Shown here one piece after another: positions 45,973 through 58,027 of a stretch of DNA of 64,000 nt (its first letter is position 1; every line of letters starts with the position of its first letter). This stretch comes from Xenopus tropicalis (Eukaryota > Chordata > Amphibia > Anura > Pipidae), in the NCBI RefSeq assembly GCF_000004195.4, contig NC_030683.2:53147358-53211357 (forward strand), in the 5' to 3' direction. The notes beneath the pieces are model-generated. The model worked only from the letters and a program-made list of their open reading frames with translations. It had not been told where the DNA came from and did not search any database. The position numbers and the translations under genes are program-made.

Positions 45973-46319
45973 TAAAGCTGGCCATACACGTGGAGATATG
46001 ACGATGTTTCGTGCGACCATCGGTCGCACGAAACATCGTCAGATGTGCCACACACCATTCAGGGCTGAATCGGCAGGTAAGGAGGTAGAAACAATAGGAT
46101 TTCTACCTCCTTCTGCCGATTCAGCGCTGAAGGGAGATTTTGGTCAGGCGCCTTCTATGGCGCCTGATCAAAATTTTCAAACTGGTCCGATCGGAGAGTC
46201 GGCCGATATCAGCAGCTTCCTGCGATATCGGTCGACTCGCCGACATACCATACACGCACCGAATATCGTACGAAACAAGGTTTTGTACGATATTATCGGT
46301 GCGTGTATGGCCACCTTTA
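45973..46319 (+). mobile_element. Palindromic MITE, 'ggccatacac' family, copy B
   Basis: The left end taaagctggccatacacg and right end cgtgtatggccaccttta are inverted. Internal palindromes include acgatgtttcgtgcgaccat with its complement (46001..46040) and tcaggcgcc/ggcgcctga (46143..46171). It is highly similar to copy C at 58953..59299 over its whole length, pointing to recent spread. Confidence 0.85.
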
Positions 46320-46427
46320 GGCAGATGGCAACTAGATCAGTAAACAAACTTGATTTCCTACCTACCTATACACAAAGGTAGTAATCAGTATGAATGATAA
46401 CTGCCATTTAAGGAGTCCTGTCCTTTA

Positions 46428-46746
46428 CGTTGGCCATACATTGCTGTGCCTGTGTATGGGGACCCCATATGGCCAGATATCTGTCTGAAAATCGGACAGG
46501 TGTCAATCGGGCAGGTTTGATTTTTTTTTAGTTGGATTGGAGACCTCATCGGCTCATTGATGTGGTCCTTGCTCTGACTGCTTCTGTGTCCATTATTGTA
46601 ATTCAATTGTTTTGCCCTAGGGCCAAATGATCAAATTATTCCGATATTGCCCACCTTAGGTGGGCATATCAGGGGGAGATCTGGTCATCTGGCAATCTGG
46701 CCAAACAAGCGAATCTTATACTAATTGTATAACGTATGGCCACTTT
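46428..46746. mobile_element. MITE of the 'ggccatac' superfamily, diverged
   Basis: It begins gttggccatacattgc and ends cgtatggccacttttac, inverted ends of about 12 bp. The interior ggcaggtttgatttttttt and tgggcatatcagggggagat look like other frog MITEs of this group. Confidence 0.55.
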
Positions 46747-47292
46747 TACTTTATATATATTTCCATTCAAAACATGTTTCCTGTGTGCAGATTAACAGAT
46801 TTACTAGTCTAGTTGCCAATGGTGTATCAGACATGGTACGAGATGAACAGGAGAAAGCTGCTCATATTCACATAGTATAGTCAAAAAAGTAAATGTAACT
46901 ACATTGAAAAATCTCTAAGCATTGCGGTGCCTCAAGATCATCCTGATTTTATTTTTCATATAAAACGGACTTCTAAATTAGCCATTTTCTTGTCCTACAA
47001 ATAGTATTTTGACAAATGTAAGTGTAGCAAAAAAAGTAACATTCAGGATTTTCATCAAAGTTCATCAAATCAAAGTTGTAGTATAGGTAAACAGCTACAC
47101 TTTCTTTATAACTGATTGTCTAGTTGTCTATAAGTAGCCAATTCCAAGAAAGTATTAAAAAAATGAAATTTGGCCACACTGGCCAGTCCCTTTATAGTTT
47201 TACTTTTTTGGTCCTGCTTTCTGAATTAATGTATTAATTTCATTTAAAAAACAAATTGTGATTACATAATGTAGTCTATTTGGTGCCTCTAA

Positions 47293-47715
<423 letters not shown>

Positions 47716-48264
47716 TAATGGGTTTATGTAATAAAAGGCAATAAGTTTGCCCAGGAAGCAGTAACACATAGCAACCAATTAGCAGGTTGCATTTACTGGT
47801 CATCCGTATAATACCAATATCTTATTGGTTGCTATGGGTTACTACTCCTTGGTGGCAAGTTTTGGTTAAATAAAAACAAGACTTACTACCAAAAAAAAGC
47901 CTCCTGTAAGCTGAAAGTGTGCATAGAGGCCACCTAATAGCTAATCACAGCCCTTATTTGGCACCTCCATGAACTGTTACGGTGCTTGTGTTGCTCTCCA
48001 AGTCTTTTTACATTTAACTGTGGATCACGAGTAAGAAAGTTTGGGGACCCCTGCCCTACAGGGATACATAATGTCACATAGTACAGACACGCTGTTAATT
48101 GTGTGTCATTCTACATGCAAGTCCTGAAAAACTTTAAAGAAATATTGTAAATCATTAATTAACTGTTGCAGCACAAATGATCATGGACCCACTTAAATGA
48201 GGTAAAGTACAAATTATTCTGACCCTGCCCTTCCAGTGTTAGTAGGGCATCCAGACCATTTAAT

Positions 48265-50412
48265 CATAGTAACATAGTAACATAGTAACATAGTAAGTTG
48301 GATTGAAAAAAGACATACGTCCATCAAGTTCAACCATAATGCCTATACCTAACCTGCCTAACTACAAGTTGATCCAGAGGAAGGCAAAAAACCCCATCTG
48401 AAACCTCTCTAATTTGCCTCAGAGGGGAAAAAATTCCTTCCTGACTCCAAGATGGCAATCGGACCAGTCCCTGGATCAACTTGTACTAAGAGCTATCTCC
48501 CATGACCGTGTATTCCCTCACTTGCTAAGAATCCATCCAGCCCCTTCTTAAAGCTATATAATGTATCAGCCAGTACGACTGATTCGGGGAGGGAATTCCA
48601 CAACTTCACAGCTCTCACTGTAAAAAATCCTTTCCGAATATTTAAATGGAACCTCCCTTCTTCTAAACGTAGTGGGTGCCCTCGTGTCCGTTGGAAGGAC
48701 CTACTGGTAAATAAAACATTAGAGAGGTTATTATATGATCCCCTTATATATTTATACATAGTTATCATGTCACCTCTTAAGCGCCTCTTCTCCAGTGTAA
48801 ACAGACCCAACTTGGCCAGTCTTTCTTCATAACTGAGACTTCCCATACCCTTTACCAGCTTAGTTGCCCTTCTCTGGACCCTCTCTAACTCAATAATGTC
48901 CCGTTTGAGCACTGGAGACCAAAACTGAACAGCATATTCTAGATGGGGCCTTACCAGTGCTCTGTAAAGGGGAAGAATAACCCCCTCCTCCCGTGAATCT
49001 ATACCCCTTTTAATACAGCTCAAAACCTTGTTTGCCCTTGCAGCTGCTGCCTGGCATTGCTTGCTACAGCCAAGTTTATTATCTACAAGGACTCCAAGGT
49101 CCTTCTCCATTAGGGATTTGCCTAGTGCAGTCCCATTAAGGGTATACGGGGCTTGCATATTTTTACATCCCAGGTGCATGACCTTACATTTATCCACATT
49201 AAATCTCATCTGCCACTTAGCTGCCCAGAATGCCAGTTGGTCAAGATCCTGCTGCAGGGATGTCACATCCTGGATAGAATTGACTGGTCTGCAGAGTTTT
49301 GTGTCATCTGCAAACACTGATACATTACTCATAATACCCTCCCCTAAGTCATTTATGAACAAATTAAACAAAAGTGGACCCAGTACAGAACCCTGAGGGA
49401 CCCCACTGAGAACCTTACTCCAAGTAGAGAATGTGCCATTAACAACCACCCTCTGTACCCGATCCTGTAGCCAGTTTTCTATCCATGTGCAAACGACTTC
49501 ACTAAGACCAATAGACCTTAGCTTAGAAAGCAGTCGTTTGTGGGGAACGGTATCAAATGCTTTGGCAAAATCCAAATAGATTATATCTACTGCATCCCCA
49601 CTGTCCAGCTTCTTACTTACCTCATCATAAAAAGCAATTAAATTGGTCTGACATGACCTGTCCTTCATAAAGCCATGCTGATTACTGCTCATAATGCCAT
49701 TCTCCAGTACATAATTTTGTATGTGATCTCTTAACAAGCCTTCAAATAACTTGCCCACCACGGATGTCAAACTTACAGGCCTATAATTGCCAGGCTGAGA
49801 TCTTACTCCCTTTTTAAATATGGGAGTGACATTCGCCTTCTTCCAATCCCTAGGTACCATACCTGATGAGAGCGAGTCTGAGAATATCAGAAACAAGGGC
49901 CACTGCAATTCTGCCCCTAGCTCTCTCAGTACCCGAGGGTGTATTCCATCTGGCCCCGGTACCTTGTTTACATTTATCGTGTGTAACCCTTTAAGCACCA
50001 TATCCTGTGCCAACCACTGTGTAGTTGGAGCTGAGGCAACAGTGCAGCTATTGGGTGGGACTTGGCCCACTGGCTCCTCTACTGTATACACAGAAGAAAA
50101 GAACTGGTTAAGCACATCTGCCTTTTCTGTATCCGCTGTAACCATATTGTTATTATAACTCAATGGGGCCACACCCTCAACCTGCATCTTTTTACTATTA
50201 ATATACTTAAAAAACTTTTTGGGGTTAGTCTTGGCCTCGGCCGCGATGCGCTCCTCATTTTCTATCTTTGCCTTCCGGATTGCTGTTTTACAACACTTGT
50301 TATAGTGTTTATATTCATTAAACGCAGCTACTGTCCCCTCTGACTTATATTTCTTAAAAGCTTCTTCACCTTGTGAGGTTCCAACAGCAGTGATAAAAGC
50401 ATCCTTCAAGGT
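48265..50412 (-). mobile_element. CR1-clade LINE, 5' truncated
   Basis: On the + strand the 3' terminus appears first as four exact copies of catagtaa (48265..48296), the reverse complement of the CR1 8-bp tail, followed by agttcaacc-type 3' UTR. The RT frame runs to 50409 and the element stops there, lacking ORF1 and the endonuclease. 5' truncation is usual for LINE copies. It is a different subfamily from the copy at 25884. Confidence 0.92.
48493..50409 (-). CDS. CR1 reverse transcriptase, uninterrupted 638-codon frame
   Basis: This domain would copy CR1 RNA into DNA at a nicked target. The frame covers the linker (TNPKKFFKYINSKK), the palm and fingers (VPGPDGIHPRVL, NYRPVSLTSVVGKLFEGLL, QHGFMKDRSCQTNL), the catalytic block YLDFAKAFDTVPHKRL, GVPQGSVLGPLLFN, FADD (49302..49313), and the CR1 C-terminal region (RPHLEYAVQFW, ERVQRRATKLVKG, LEKRRLRGDMITM) to a stop. 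No stop or frameshift is seen in 1917 bp. The first Met is simply the first in the truncated frame. The endonuclease is absent, so the copy cannot retrotranspose by itself and is effectively a pseudogene with an intact RT. It is antisense to ZCCHC24 inside intron 3. Confidence 0.88.
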   Translation of the reverse strand: MKDAFITAVGTSQGEEAFKKYKSEGTVAAFNEYKHYNKCCKTAIRKAKIENEERIAAEAKTNPKKFFKYINSKKMQVEGVAPLSYNNNMVTADTEKADVLNQFFSSVYTVEEPVGQVPPNSCTVASAPTTQWLAQDMVLKGLHTINVNKVPGPDGIHPRVLRELGAELQWPLFLIFSDSLSSGMVPRDWKKANVTPIFKKGVRSQPGNYRPVSLTSVVGKLFEGLLRDHIQNYVLENGIMSSNQHGFMKDRSCQTNLIAFYDEVSKKLDSGDAVDIIYLDFAKAFDTVPHKRLLSKLRSIGLSEVVCTWIENWLQDRVQRVVVNGTFSTWSKVLSGVPQGSVLGPLLFNLFINDLGEGIMSNVSVFADDTKLCRPVNSIQDVTSLQQDLDQLAFWAAKWQMRFNVDKCKVMHLGCKNMQAPYTLNGTALGKSLMEKDLGVLVDNKLGCSKQCQAAAARANKVLSCIKRGIDSREEGVILPLYRALVRPHLEYAVQFWSPVLKRDIIELERVQRRATKLVKGMGSLSYEERLAKLGLFTLEKRRLRGDMITMYKYIRGSYNNLSNVLFTSRSFQRTRGHPLRLEEGRFHLNIRKGFFTVRAVKLWNSLPESVVLADTLYSFKKGLDGFLASEGIHGHGR

Positions 50413-50601
50413 TGACAGACACTTTCAGTTATAGTTTGTAAGAACTGGATGGCAGTGGCAAACACTCATGATATCCATGTTATCTCACTGTCCTCAGCTC
50501 TCACTCATATGGTATAGGCAGTGAACATTGTAATAATGAGGAGAAAGACTGCCAGCAGTTTATTGTCGTATAATTAAAATGATGTGTGTGCCATTACCCT
50601 A

Positions 50602-50843
50602 AGGGCTCTGGCACACGGGGAGATTAGTCGCCCGCGGCAAAACCCCGGCAAAACTCCGATTTCGTGCAAATCGCCGAAAAAAACTCGCAAGTCTTTTTCT
50701 GCGATTTCCTGAAATCGCCCCGCCGCGTCTGCCATCCCGCCGGCGACTTACATGTTCGCCGGTGGGATGGCAGGGGTAGGCAAGTCGGGGAGATTAGTCG
50801 CCCGCGAACAGGGAGTTTTGCCGCGGGCGACTAATCTCCCCGT
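50602..50843. mobile_element. Palindromic MITE, 'gattagtcgcccg' family
   Basis: Left agggctctggcacacgggg then agattagtcgcccgcggcaa pairs with right ttgccgcgggcgactaatct then ccccg. Central ccatcccgccggcgac and cgccggtgggatgg are inverted. The outermost right ~15 bp seen in the copy at 58182 are missing. CG content contrasts sharply with the AT-rich surroundings. Confidence 0.85.
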
Positions 50844-50857
50844 AATTACACTGGTTA

Positions 50858-51095
50858 GGAGAAACAATAGATTACCTGAAAGCAGTTCTAATGTGTAGTG
50901 CTGGCTCCCTCTGAAAGCTCAGACTCAGGCACAATACACTGAAATGGCGCCTACACACCAATCTTACAACTAAAAAAAAACATTTATTGGTTCAAGAATA
51001 ACATTTTTAATGGTAGAGTGAATTATTTGCTATGTGAACAGGCAATAAAGTAATAAAAATGATACCATTAAAATAATGACAGAATCCCTTTAAAA
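50858..51095. repeat. Partial copy of the 1630..2762 repeat family
   Basis: It shares gaaagcagttctaatgtgta, cctacacaccaat and attatttgctatgtgaac with 2555..2762 and 20565..20757. Its left part is missing and it starts right after the MITE. Confidence 0.65.
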
Positions 51096-52538
51096 GTATC
51101 AAGGCAGCAACATTTTGTCGGGCGGTGCTCCACCTTCCCTATTTGCTGGCATGTTGGGTGGTTCTCTTAGAGATCTACAGTATGTTACATTTCCACAAAA
51201 ATAAAACAAACTATTCCCAAGGCTGGGAAAAAGCTGGCTTCTATCAATAAACACGATAAGCCTGGACTGGAGATTTGTGGCTTGGATGCTTGAATTGCAG
51301 TCCTCACATGATAAGCATGCTTTTACTCAGTTTGTTAACCCTTTGCCAACTTTATGTTATATTGCATGTCAAGGACATGGTACTTATTACAGGTTTTGGT
51401 GTAGGTGTATTTGGATTCAGTAGAACACATCATTAAAGCTGGTGAAGGAGTAAATTGTTCATTATGTTATAGTGACCTGGGATTTCTGTGCCATCAGCAA
51501 ACCTCTCACCCACAGTATATGTCCTTTCTAACACTATTTGTAGGGCTTTATTACTGGAGCTTGTTCATAACCTATCCCATATGTGTGCAGATAATGAAAG
51601 TACAGTTTCCAGAGCCCCTTCCTAAATCATTTATTTATAGTTATTTCCCCACTGGCTGTAGAACTACCCCAGAATTTTAAACTATCAAGGCACAATTCCT
51701 CTAGTCAAAATCCAAGTGATAGATGTACTTCCATTGCATGTAGTGGATTGGATGTATGCAGTAGGTAACACTTACCAGAAAGTCACCTGGACATCCTTGG
51801 GACATGGATACTTGTTAGCTACACAACCTCAGAACTCACAGGGCCCCATACTATTTATCAGTCCCAGACCCCAGCTAGGTTTTGGAAACTAAGTAGAAGT
51901 AGAAGCAACCCAATTTAAATGAAAAAGGCTTACTGTATATCCATATAGCAAGTTTGACAATGCCTTGCAGAACCCATGTGTTTTCCCCTGATGGTAGCAC
52001 TGGTTAAGCTGAATGACTCATTTTATAGCATCTCGTCTTCCAATATAGGACCTCTTCTACCCATTTTTCATGCCGACTTGAAAATAATTCCTAGTTTGTT
52101 AAAGTAAGAGAGAGACTTATGCAACCAGGTAACAAACTAGAATAAATGCATGAAAATGTAATGTAATGTGATACCGATGACGAAGATGGAGGCATCCAAG
52201 AGAAGAAAATAGGGGAAACAAATAGAGAAAATCAAGGCAGAGAATATACAAAATATGCAGACAAGGTGTTTGCAGAAGCTAAATTGGCAACCAAGAAAAG
52301 TCATATCCACAGGCCACACACAGCCCTAATTGTTTGTGTTACTTGAATATCCAGGTTTGTAGGAACAATTACATAAGGGTACTTAAGTGATTACGAAAAC
52401 TACAGCACACAAACCTCTGTGTGTGTTTACATCCAATAATATGTGCATGGCTGTGTATAGTACCTGATTCTTCAGCACATGTTGCAAAGAAATAACATTC
52501 AATTACAATAAGTGGCATATTAGACTGTGCTGATCTGA

Positions 52539-52739
<201 letters not shown>

Positions 52740-53690
52740 ATTGCAAGAAAGACAACAGCGAATCAACAGACACAAATGAATAAATACAAGAAACAAAATT
52801 ACTAGTTAGTAAACCAGGGATGTCCGACTTCCAACCTTCCAGCCATTGTCTTGCTGAGGATAAAATATGTACTTTACAACAAATGGCAGGCTGATAGTTT
52901 GGCATCTGTTATATTAACTAATGATGTACCTTGAGAACGCTAGAATGTAACATTCTTCCTGTGTATTTGTATAAGAAGTATTTATAAAGTATTACGCCTT
53001 TTGAAAAAGTGTTACAGCGGTTGCTATCCTGCTTCAGATTTTTTTAACATCCTAATCTCATTGAGTTTGCAGTCATCATAAATGATTGTTGCATTGCCCT
53101 AGAGATGTATGCATATACATAGGATTCTGCCCCCAGAAATGCTTGTTTGGATATTTTCAGAATATAATTAGGTACAATAGAAAAGGTTACCTAAGAATCT
53201 CCTGAAAATGCCTAGCGTTAACACTAATATTAACACTAATAATATAGATAATTTTTTTCCATTATCATGAAAGTCAAAGACTACAGAAGCACTTCCTAAC
53301 TAGATCATTTGTCCTACTCATAGTATGTGGTGGCTATGCGGTGTAACAAGATTCAGCACATCTTTGAGGGAATCCTGAATTTTTACAGCATAGAAAATAT
53401 AAGCACTAACAAAAATATTGCAATGTTTGAATCAATATTGCACACCACTAGACATGGAAATATACCATTTAATTAGCAGTAATACACTACTTTATCCTGC
53501 AAAAACATTTTAAATGCTAATGCTGTGTTTATCAGTGTTTGAAAAGGAAAACTATGTTTGCTTAAAAGCGCTGTTTACCATATTTCTCCTACTTTTCATA
53601 TTTACCAAAACCATTACTTTTCACTGTTGTCAGTTTTTCCCAATTTCACCAAAAGATTTTTAAATGAACTTTCACCAGATTTTTATTTCA

Positions 53691-53696
53691 AATAAA
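53691..53696 (+). terminator. Candidate poly(A) signal AATAAA
   Basis: The hexamer lies 952 bp after the ZCCHC24 stop codon. A TG-rich patch (attgtcataaagcattgtttgg) follows within 30 bp, which would suit cleavage-stimulation factor. Unproven. Confidence 0.35.
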
Positions 53697-53783
53697 TTGT
53701 CATAAAGCATTGTTTGGTACAAATGCTGAAAAATCTATTGAAATGTCCCAGGAAATCCTAAGAAAGACCTTCACTGGAAATTT

Positions 53784-53902
53784 AAGGCTAATGTCCTATG
53801 AAGAGATAAGTTGCCTGCGATAAATCTCTGCTACTGTGGGCGAGATTTCTGTGTAGCGGAGATTTATCGCGAGCGACTAATCTCTCTGTGGGGCATTAGC
53901 CT
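53784..53902. mobile_element. Short palindromic MITE related to the 'gattagtcgcccg' family
   Basis: Left aaggctaatgtcctatgaag and right gtggggcattagcctt are inverted; inside, gcgataaatctctgctac pairs with gtagcggagatttatcgc. It lies in the presumed 3' UTR, where it would form a stable hairpin in the transcript. Confidence 0.7.
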
Positions 53903-56509
53903 TTTTAAAACAAAATAATGATGCTTAAACTGCCAAAAGCCAACTTCAGCCTTGATAAATACAGCATGAGATGTTTATCATGTGAAAATACTTGGAGTTT
54001 TAAAAAAATCTAGCAGCTGATAGCAACCCTACCTAACTGAATATAAGCCCCCACTTTGGGGAGATATGGGGGATTTGTTTACATAAAATTTTACCTATTT
54101 GCTGCTAGAAGAATTTAAGGTCTTAAATGTCCTCTGCAGCAAAAGGCTTAAATATGGCCTATATGCACAACAAGCAATTGCCTTATTGGACCTGATATTA
54201 GCAGTATTACATGTTGTGTTTCAGTTTGTTCTTTAGTAGGCCAAAAACACACACAAAATTTGAACTGTGAATTTGGGGTTGTCCGTGGATGGAAAGTTGT
54301 TTCTAATCCCATAGGTAGAATTTTGCAGAATCTATTTATTATCTTTGTTTTGGAAGCCACTTTCTGGAATATTTGTCTGTCTGAAATTCATCAGTGTGTT
54401 TGTGTTTGTACATGTCTGCATGCGTGTTGTCATTACTCTTGTTATAACTGACAGTTCGATACAGGATTAACCAGACTTTAAACTTCACATTTTATAATAC
54501 TCATTCCAGTGTACTTTTCCCTGTGTTAGAGTAGGTTTGGAAACAGAATGATCCTTTATTAATGACTTTAGGCAATTGTCTTTTGTATCTTTAAAATAAT
54601 TCTTCTTTTGGTGTAATGCACCTTAGGAGAAACTGCTCCTTGTAGAACATCAGTACAGGGAACAAATCTGTTTCTGTGTGGGATGATGCACTAGATGTCT
54701 GCCAAAAGTGATAAACCGTGTTAGCAGAAAAGGGACAGACATAAGGGATTAACATGTAAAAAACAATAGAGCTCTGTGGTAAAAAATGAAAAACTAAATC
54801 TGGCCTAAATGCCTTCTGAAGGTTTAGGTCTTTTAAAGGCTGCTGACACAGCTGGAACTTATCTTGCATATAATCAGTAAGTGCGCTATGGTATGTATGT
54901 GAATGTGTGACTGGTCCTCTGATGGCTTGTGCACAAGTGCATTGTATGGTGAACATGTACGAAGAACAAGGTTTAAATAATGCAATGCTCTCAAGGGTTT
55001 TAAGCTGCCTTGTGCCCTGCTGGCTTTTTTGAGATAAGGAAGTTATCAACAAACTATTTGACCAAATCATAACAATAGAAGACAGTAGGGGGGGCCTGAA
55101 GTGTAGAGGACCCAGTAAGGGATCGATTCGTTGGTTCACTGTATGTGGGTGAAAAAACAGTCATCATGGTAGGCCAAAAAAAAAACTTTGATTTTGAGCC
55201 AATATCTTCTAGTTATAGTGCTGATTTAGAGAATAGTGTAGTCTTTAGGTGTTCATACATAGCCACGGCTCGTTGGGCCAATTAGTCAGATAACTGTAAG
55301 GTCAGCCAGTATAACGCTACTTTCATAGGCTTAAACTGACAACATGTGTTATTATGGCAATGTCAGTAGGTATGATAAAACAAAATAGTAGATGTGAATC
55401 TCAATATTTCAATCTTACAAATACAATGGAAATATAAAAAATAATAAATTACAATAGATCATTAAATGTAAAAGCATTTGTTGTTACATAAATTCAATAA
55501 AATGAAGTAATAATCTGTACATGGGTAAACAGTAAGGGATTGAGTATGATATCAGAAAGTATACTTTGCTTTATAAATGACACAAGACTGAAATATTCCT
55601 ATGTAGGATAATTCATGCTGGGACTTTTTTTTATAGGGGGCCACAGAGCACTCAGTTTGTTATTACCATAATATGCTGCTTTCTTTCATAATTCCATGAG
55701 GTTTTCCTTCCAGCCTTTGGAGCCTTGCACACTACCATTTGTTAGAGGAGAGCACATAAGGCGATTGACCCAAACTTTTGGTCTGAAGTAAGGCCACAGT
55801 TAGCCACAGAATGCAAGGTTAGCCAGGGCAAGGTAGGTGGTAATTAAAAGGCTCTATGTGAAGTAGCACACAATGTTGCCAGATTACTAAATGATTTATG
55901 CTATAGTAACTTGAATGCAAAAAAAAAGCGCAGTGAAACTTAGTGGTACTGCACCATGATACATGAGCCATATTGTCTTTTTGTATTGCTGATTCAATTG
56001 ACATCAATACTAAGGTATTTTGGGGCATTCAGTTGCTGGAGTTAATGTAATTAGGGTGACAATGTCTTGTATGCCAATAACCTAAAGTTGTGTGCCTTTA
56101 TTTTGTGTCACCTTGCACAGTGCTAATCGTTGGCTACAGTGGTGTAAAGGTCACTGCCATTGAACTCTGGGCAGTGGAATAATTAGTCGCTTTTTAGCCA
56201 TATAATGGTCTGGGTCTGATTTTCATGATTTTGGTTAGGGCCCCTGGTTCCAGTGAAAGTAAACATGAGGTTCTGGACAGGTGGTGTCTGGACATTTTTC
56301 AAAATGTAGTGTACAAAAGAGCACCTAGCTGTTTATTCCTTACATGTGATAGTCCTTTATGTTTTGGCAGAACTGGTATTGCAGATAAATGCAAGCTACA
56401 AAGGCTATTTTCCCTGTCTTGATTACATTGTACTCTACTCAAGGCCCTGTATTTTGTCTTGATAAGGGAATGCCAATATATCCTTGAACTCAGCAGAACT
56501 TTACATGTA

Positions 56510-56515
56510 AATAAA
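56510..56515 (+). terminator. Candidate distal poly(A) signal AATAAA
   Basis: The hexamer lies 3.8 kb after the ZCCHC24 stop codon, before the dense MITE cluster starts. No clear downstream GU-rich element. Confidence 0.25.
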
Positions 56516-56861
56516 TCTGCTAATGCAGTTAAAGTTTATTCATATACAGACCAATATATAAAAATTTAACATTGGGGAGCTCAGGAAAACCACAGGCAAA
56601 ACGTTCCTGGCTTTTTTCAGGGTATTTCTCCTAATGAGGCTGAAAAACTTGGATGTTGGCTATTGCCTGGATACATTAAGATTTTGGGATCTATAATTGG
56701 CCCACTAAAAAAACTGGAAAGCTGTTAATGCTTTTCTCCAATCTCAGTGTTAACTGCTTGCAAATTATTATGCATACAGCACTGCTGCCTTTCACTGGAA
56801 AACACTGGAGGTCAAAACATCCCTGTCTGTCTGTTACTTCCAGAAATGTTATTCACTGAAA

Positions 56862-56938
56862 AGCACCCTGTCTAACACACATGGAACAGCGACAGATAGA
56901 TCTAATTTTGCCATCAAGTGTGTGTTAGACAGGGTGCT
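56862..56938. repeat. Short inverted repeat (19-bp perfect arms)
   Basis: Arms 56862..56880 (agcaccctgtctaacacac) and 56920..56938 are exact complements around a 39-nt spacer. It may be a very small MITE or its remnant. Confidence 0.8.
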
Positions 56939-57062
56939 GTTTATTGATGAACAGTACAAGTGGCCAGTGCTGTTTTCAGCAGATGGGCAGTGTCGGTCAA
57001 GTGCCCATACACCAGAGACCTTAGTAATGTGCTTTTACACCAAAAAACATGCTTATTCTTAA

Positions 57063-57444
57063 AGGAGAAGAATAGTCACAATCACTTAGGGGTGCCAAAA
57101 GTTAGGAACCCCCTAATGATTGTATTCACTTACCTGATATCCTGGGCCGGTGCTGTCAGCAGAAAACTGTTGTGGCCTGGGGTTCTTTGTAGTGAGCACC
57201 ATGAAGCAATCCTGTCCTTCTGCTTCTTCTTTCTTCAAAATCCATGAGCTGACACATGCGCAGTAAAAACAATGTCATTTTTTTGTTTAAGTTTGGCTTT
57301 TTCCACTAAAGAAGCAGGAAGAGGATAACTCTGTAATGCTCACTGGAAGAATACCAGGCAAGCATTGGAGCACCGGCCTGGGGAATCAGGTAGGTGAAGA
57401 CAAACCATTGGCACCCCCAAGTGATTGTTGACTTTCCTTCTCCT
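57063..57444. mobile_element. T2-type MITE, strongly palindromic, TTAA duplication
   Basis: Left TTAA (57059..57062) is followed by aggagaagaatagtcacaat then cacttaggggtgcc; the right end is ggcacccccaagtgattgt then tgactttccttctcct and TTAA (57445..57448). Inner segments (cctgatatcctgggccggtg, ccggcctggggaatcaggt) also pair. Confidence 0.8.
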
Positions 57445-57538
57445 TTAACAATAAAATTATTTATATCTGTAAAGGGAAGTAAATCTAAAATTCAATAAAT
57501 CCTTAGATAAAGCAAAATAATCCTATTGGATTTATTTA

Positions 57539-57997
57539 GGGGCTGATTTACTTACCCACGAACGGGTCGAATGGAGTCCGATTGCGTTTTTTTCGTAATG
57601 ATCGGTACTTTGCGATTTTTTCGTATGTTTTGCGATTTTTTCGGATTCTTTACGAATTTTTCGTTACCAATACGATTTTTGCGTAAAAACGCGAGTTTTC
57701 CTATCCATTACGAAAGTTGCGTAAAAAGTTGCGCATTTTGCGTAGCGTTAAAACTTACGCGAAAAATGCGCAACTTTTCGCGTAAGTTTTAACGCTACGA
57801 AAAATGCGCAACTTTTTACGCAACTTTCGTAATGGATACGAAAAACTCGCGTTTTTACGCAAAAATCGTATTGGTAACGAAAAATTCGTACAGAATCCGA
57901 AAAAATCGCAAAACATACGAAAAAGTCGCAAAATGTTAGTTTTCAAGTCGGAACTTTTCCAATTCGGGTCGGATTCGTGGGTTAGTAAATCAGCCCC
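57539..57997. mobile_element. Near-perfect palindromic MITE, TTA duplication
   Basis: The whole 459 bp folds on itself: left end ggggctgatttacttaccc and right end gggttagtaaatcagcccc are inverted, and the central ~200 bp, dominated by cgtaaaaa and gcgcaac motifs, is close to exactly self-complementary around 57770..57775. TTA flanks both ends (57536..57538, 57998..58000), the TWA target of PIF/Harbinger elements. The uninterrupted target is visible at 59540..59552. No ORF belongs to it. Confidence 0.85.
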
Positions 57998-58027
57998 TTA
58001 GTGTTTAAATGATTTCTCAGTAGACTT

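Larger units (their letters stand above)
52740..56860 (+). other. zcchc24: ZCCHC24 3' UTR and flank, end not determined
   Basis: This follows the TAA stop. No other gene or large repeat is evident except the MITE at 53784..53902. AATAAA hexamers on the + strand occur at 52779..52784 (only 40 bp after the stop), 53691..53696 and 56510..56515. I recall a 3' UTR of several kb for the mammalian gene, so the latter two are better candidates, but no strong downstream GU element decides. In human the next gene beyond this end (PPIF) is convergent; no exon of it is visible here. Confidence 0.5.

Noticed and set aside
45632..46381. A 249-codon open frame on the + strand
   Set aside because: It runs through two back-to-back MITEs, and its C-terminal half recurs in the MITE copy at 58953..59299. 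It is transposon sequence, not a gene.
54591..55139. 182-codon open frame on the minus strand downstream of ZCCHC24
   Set aside because: There is no recognisable domain, the composition looks random, and no splice or promoter context supports it. It may be chance in AT-rich DNA.
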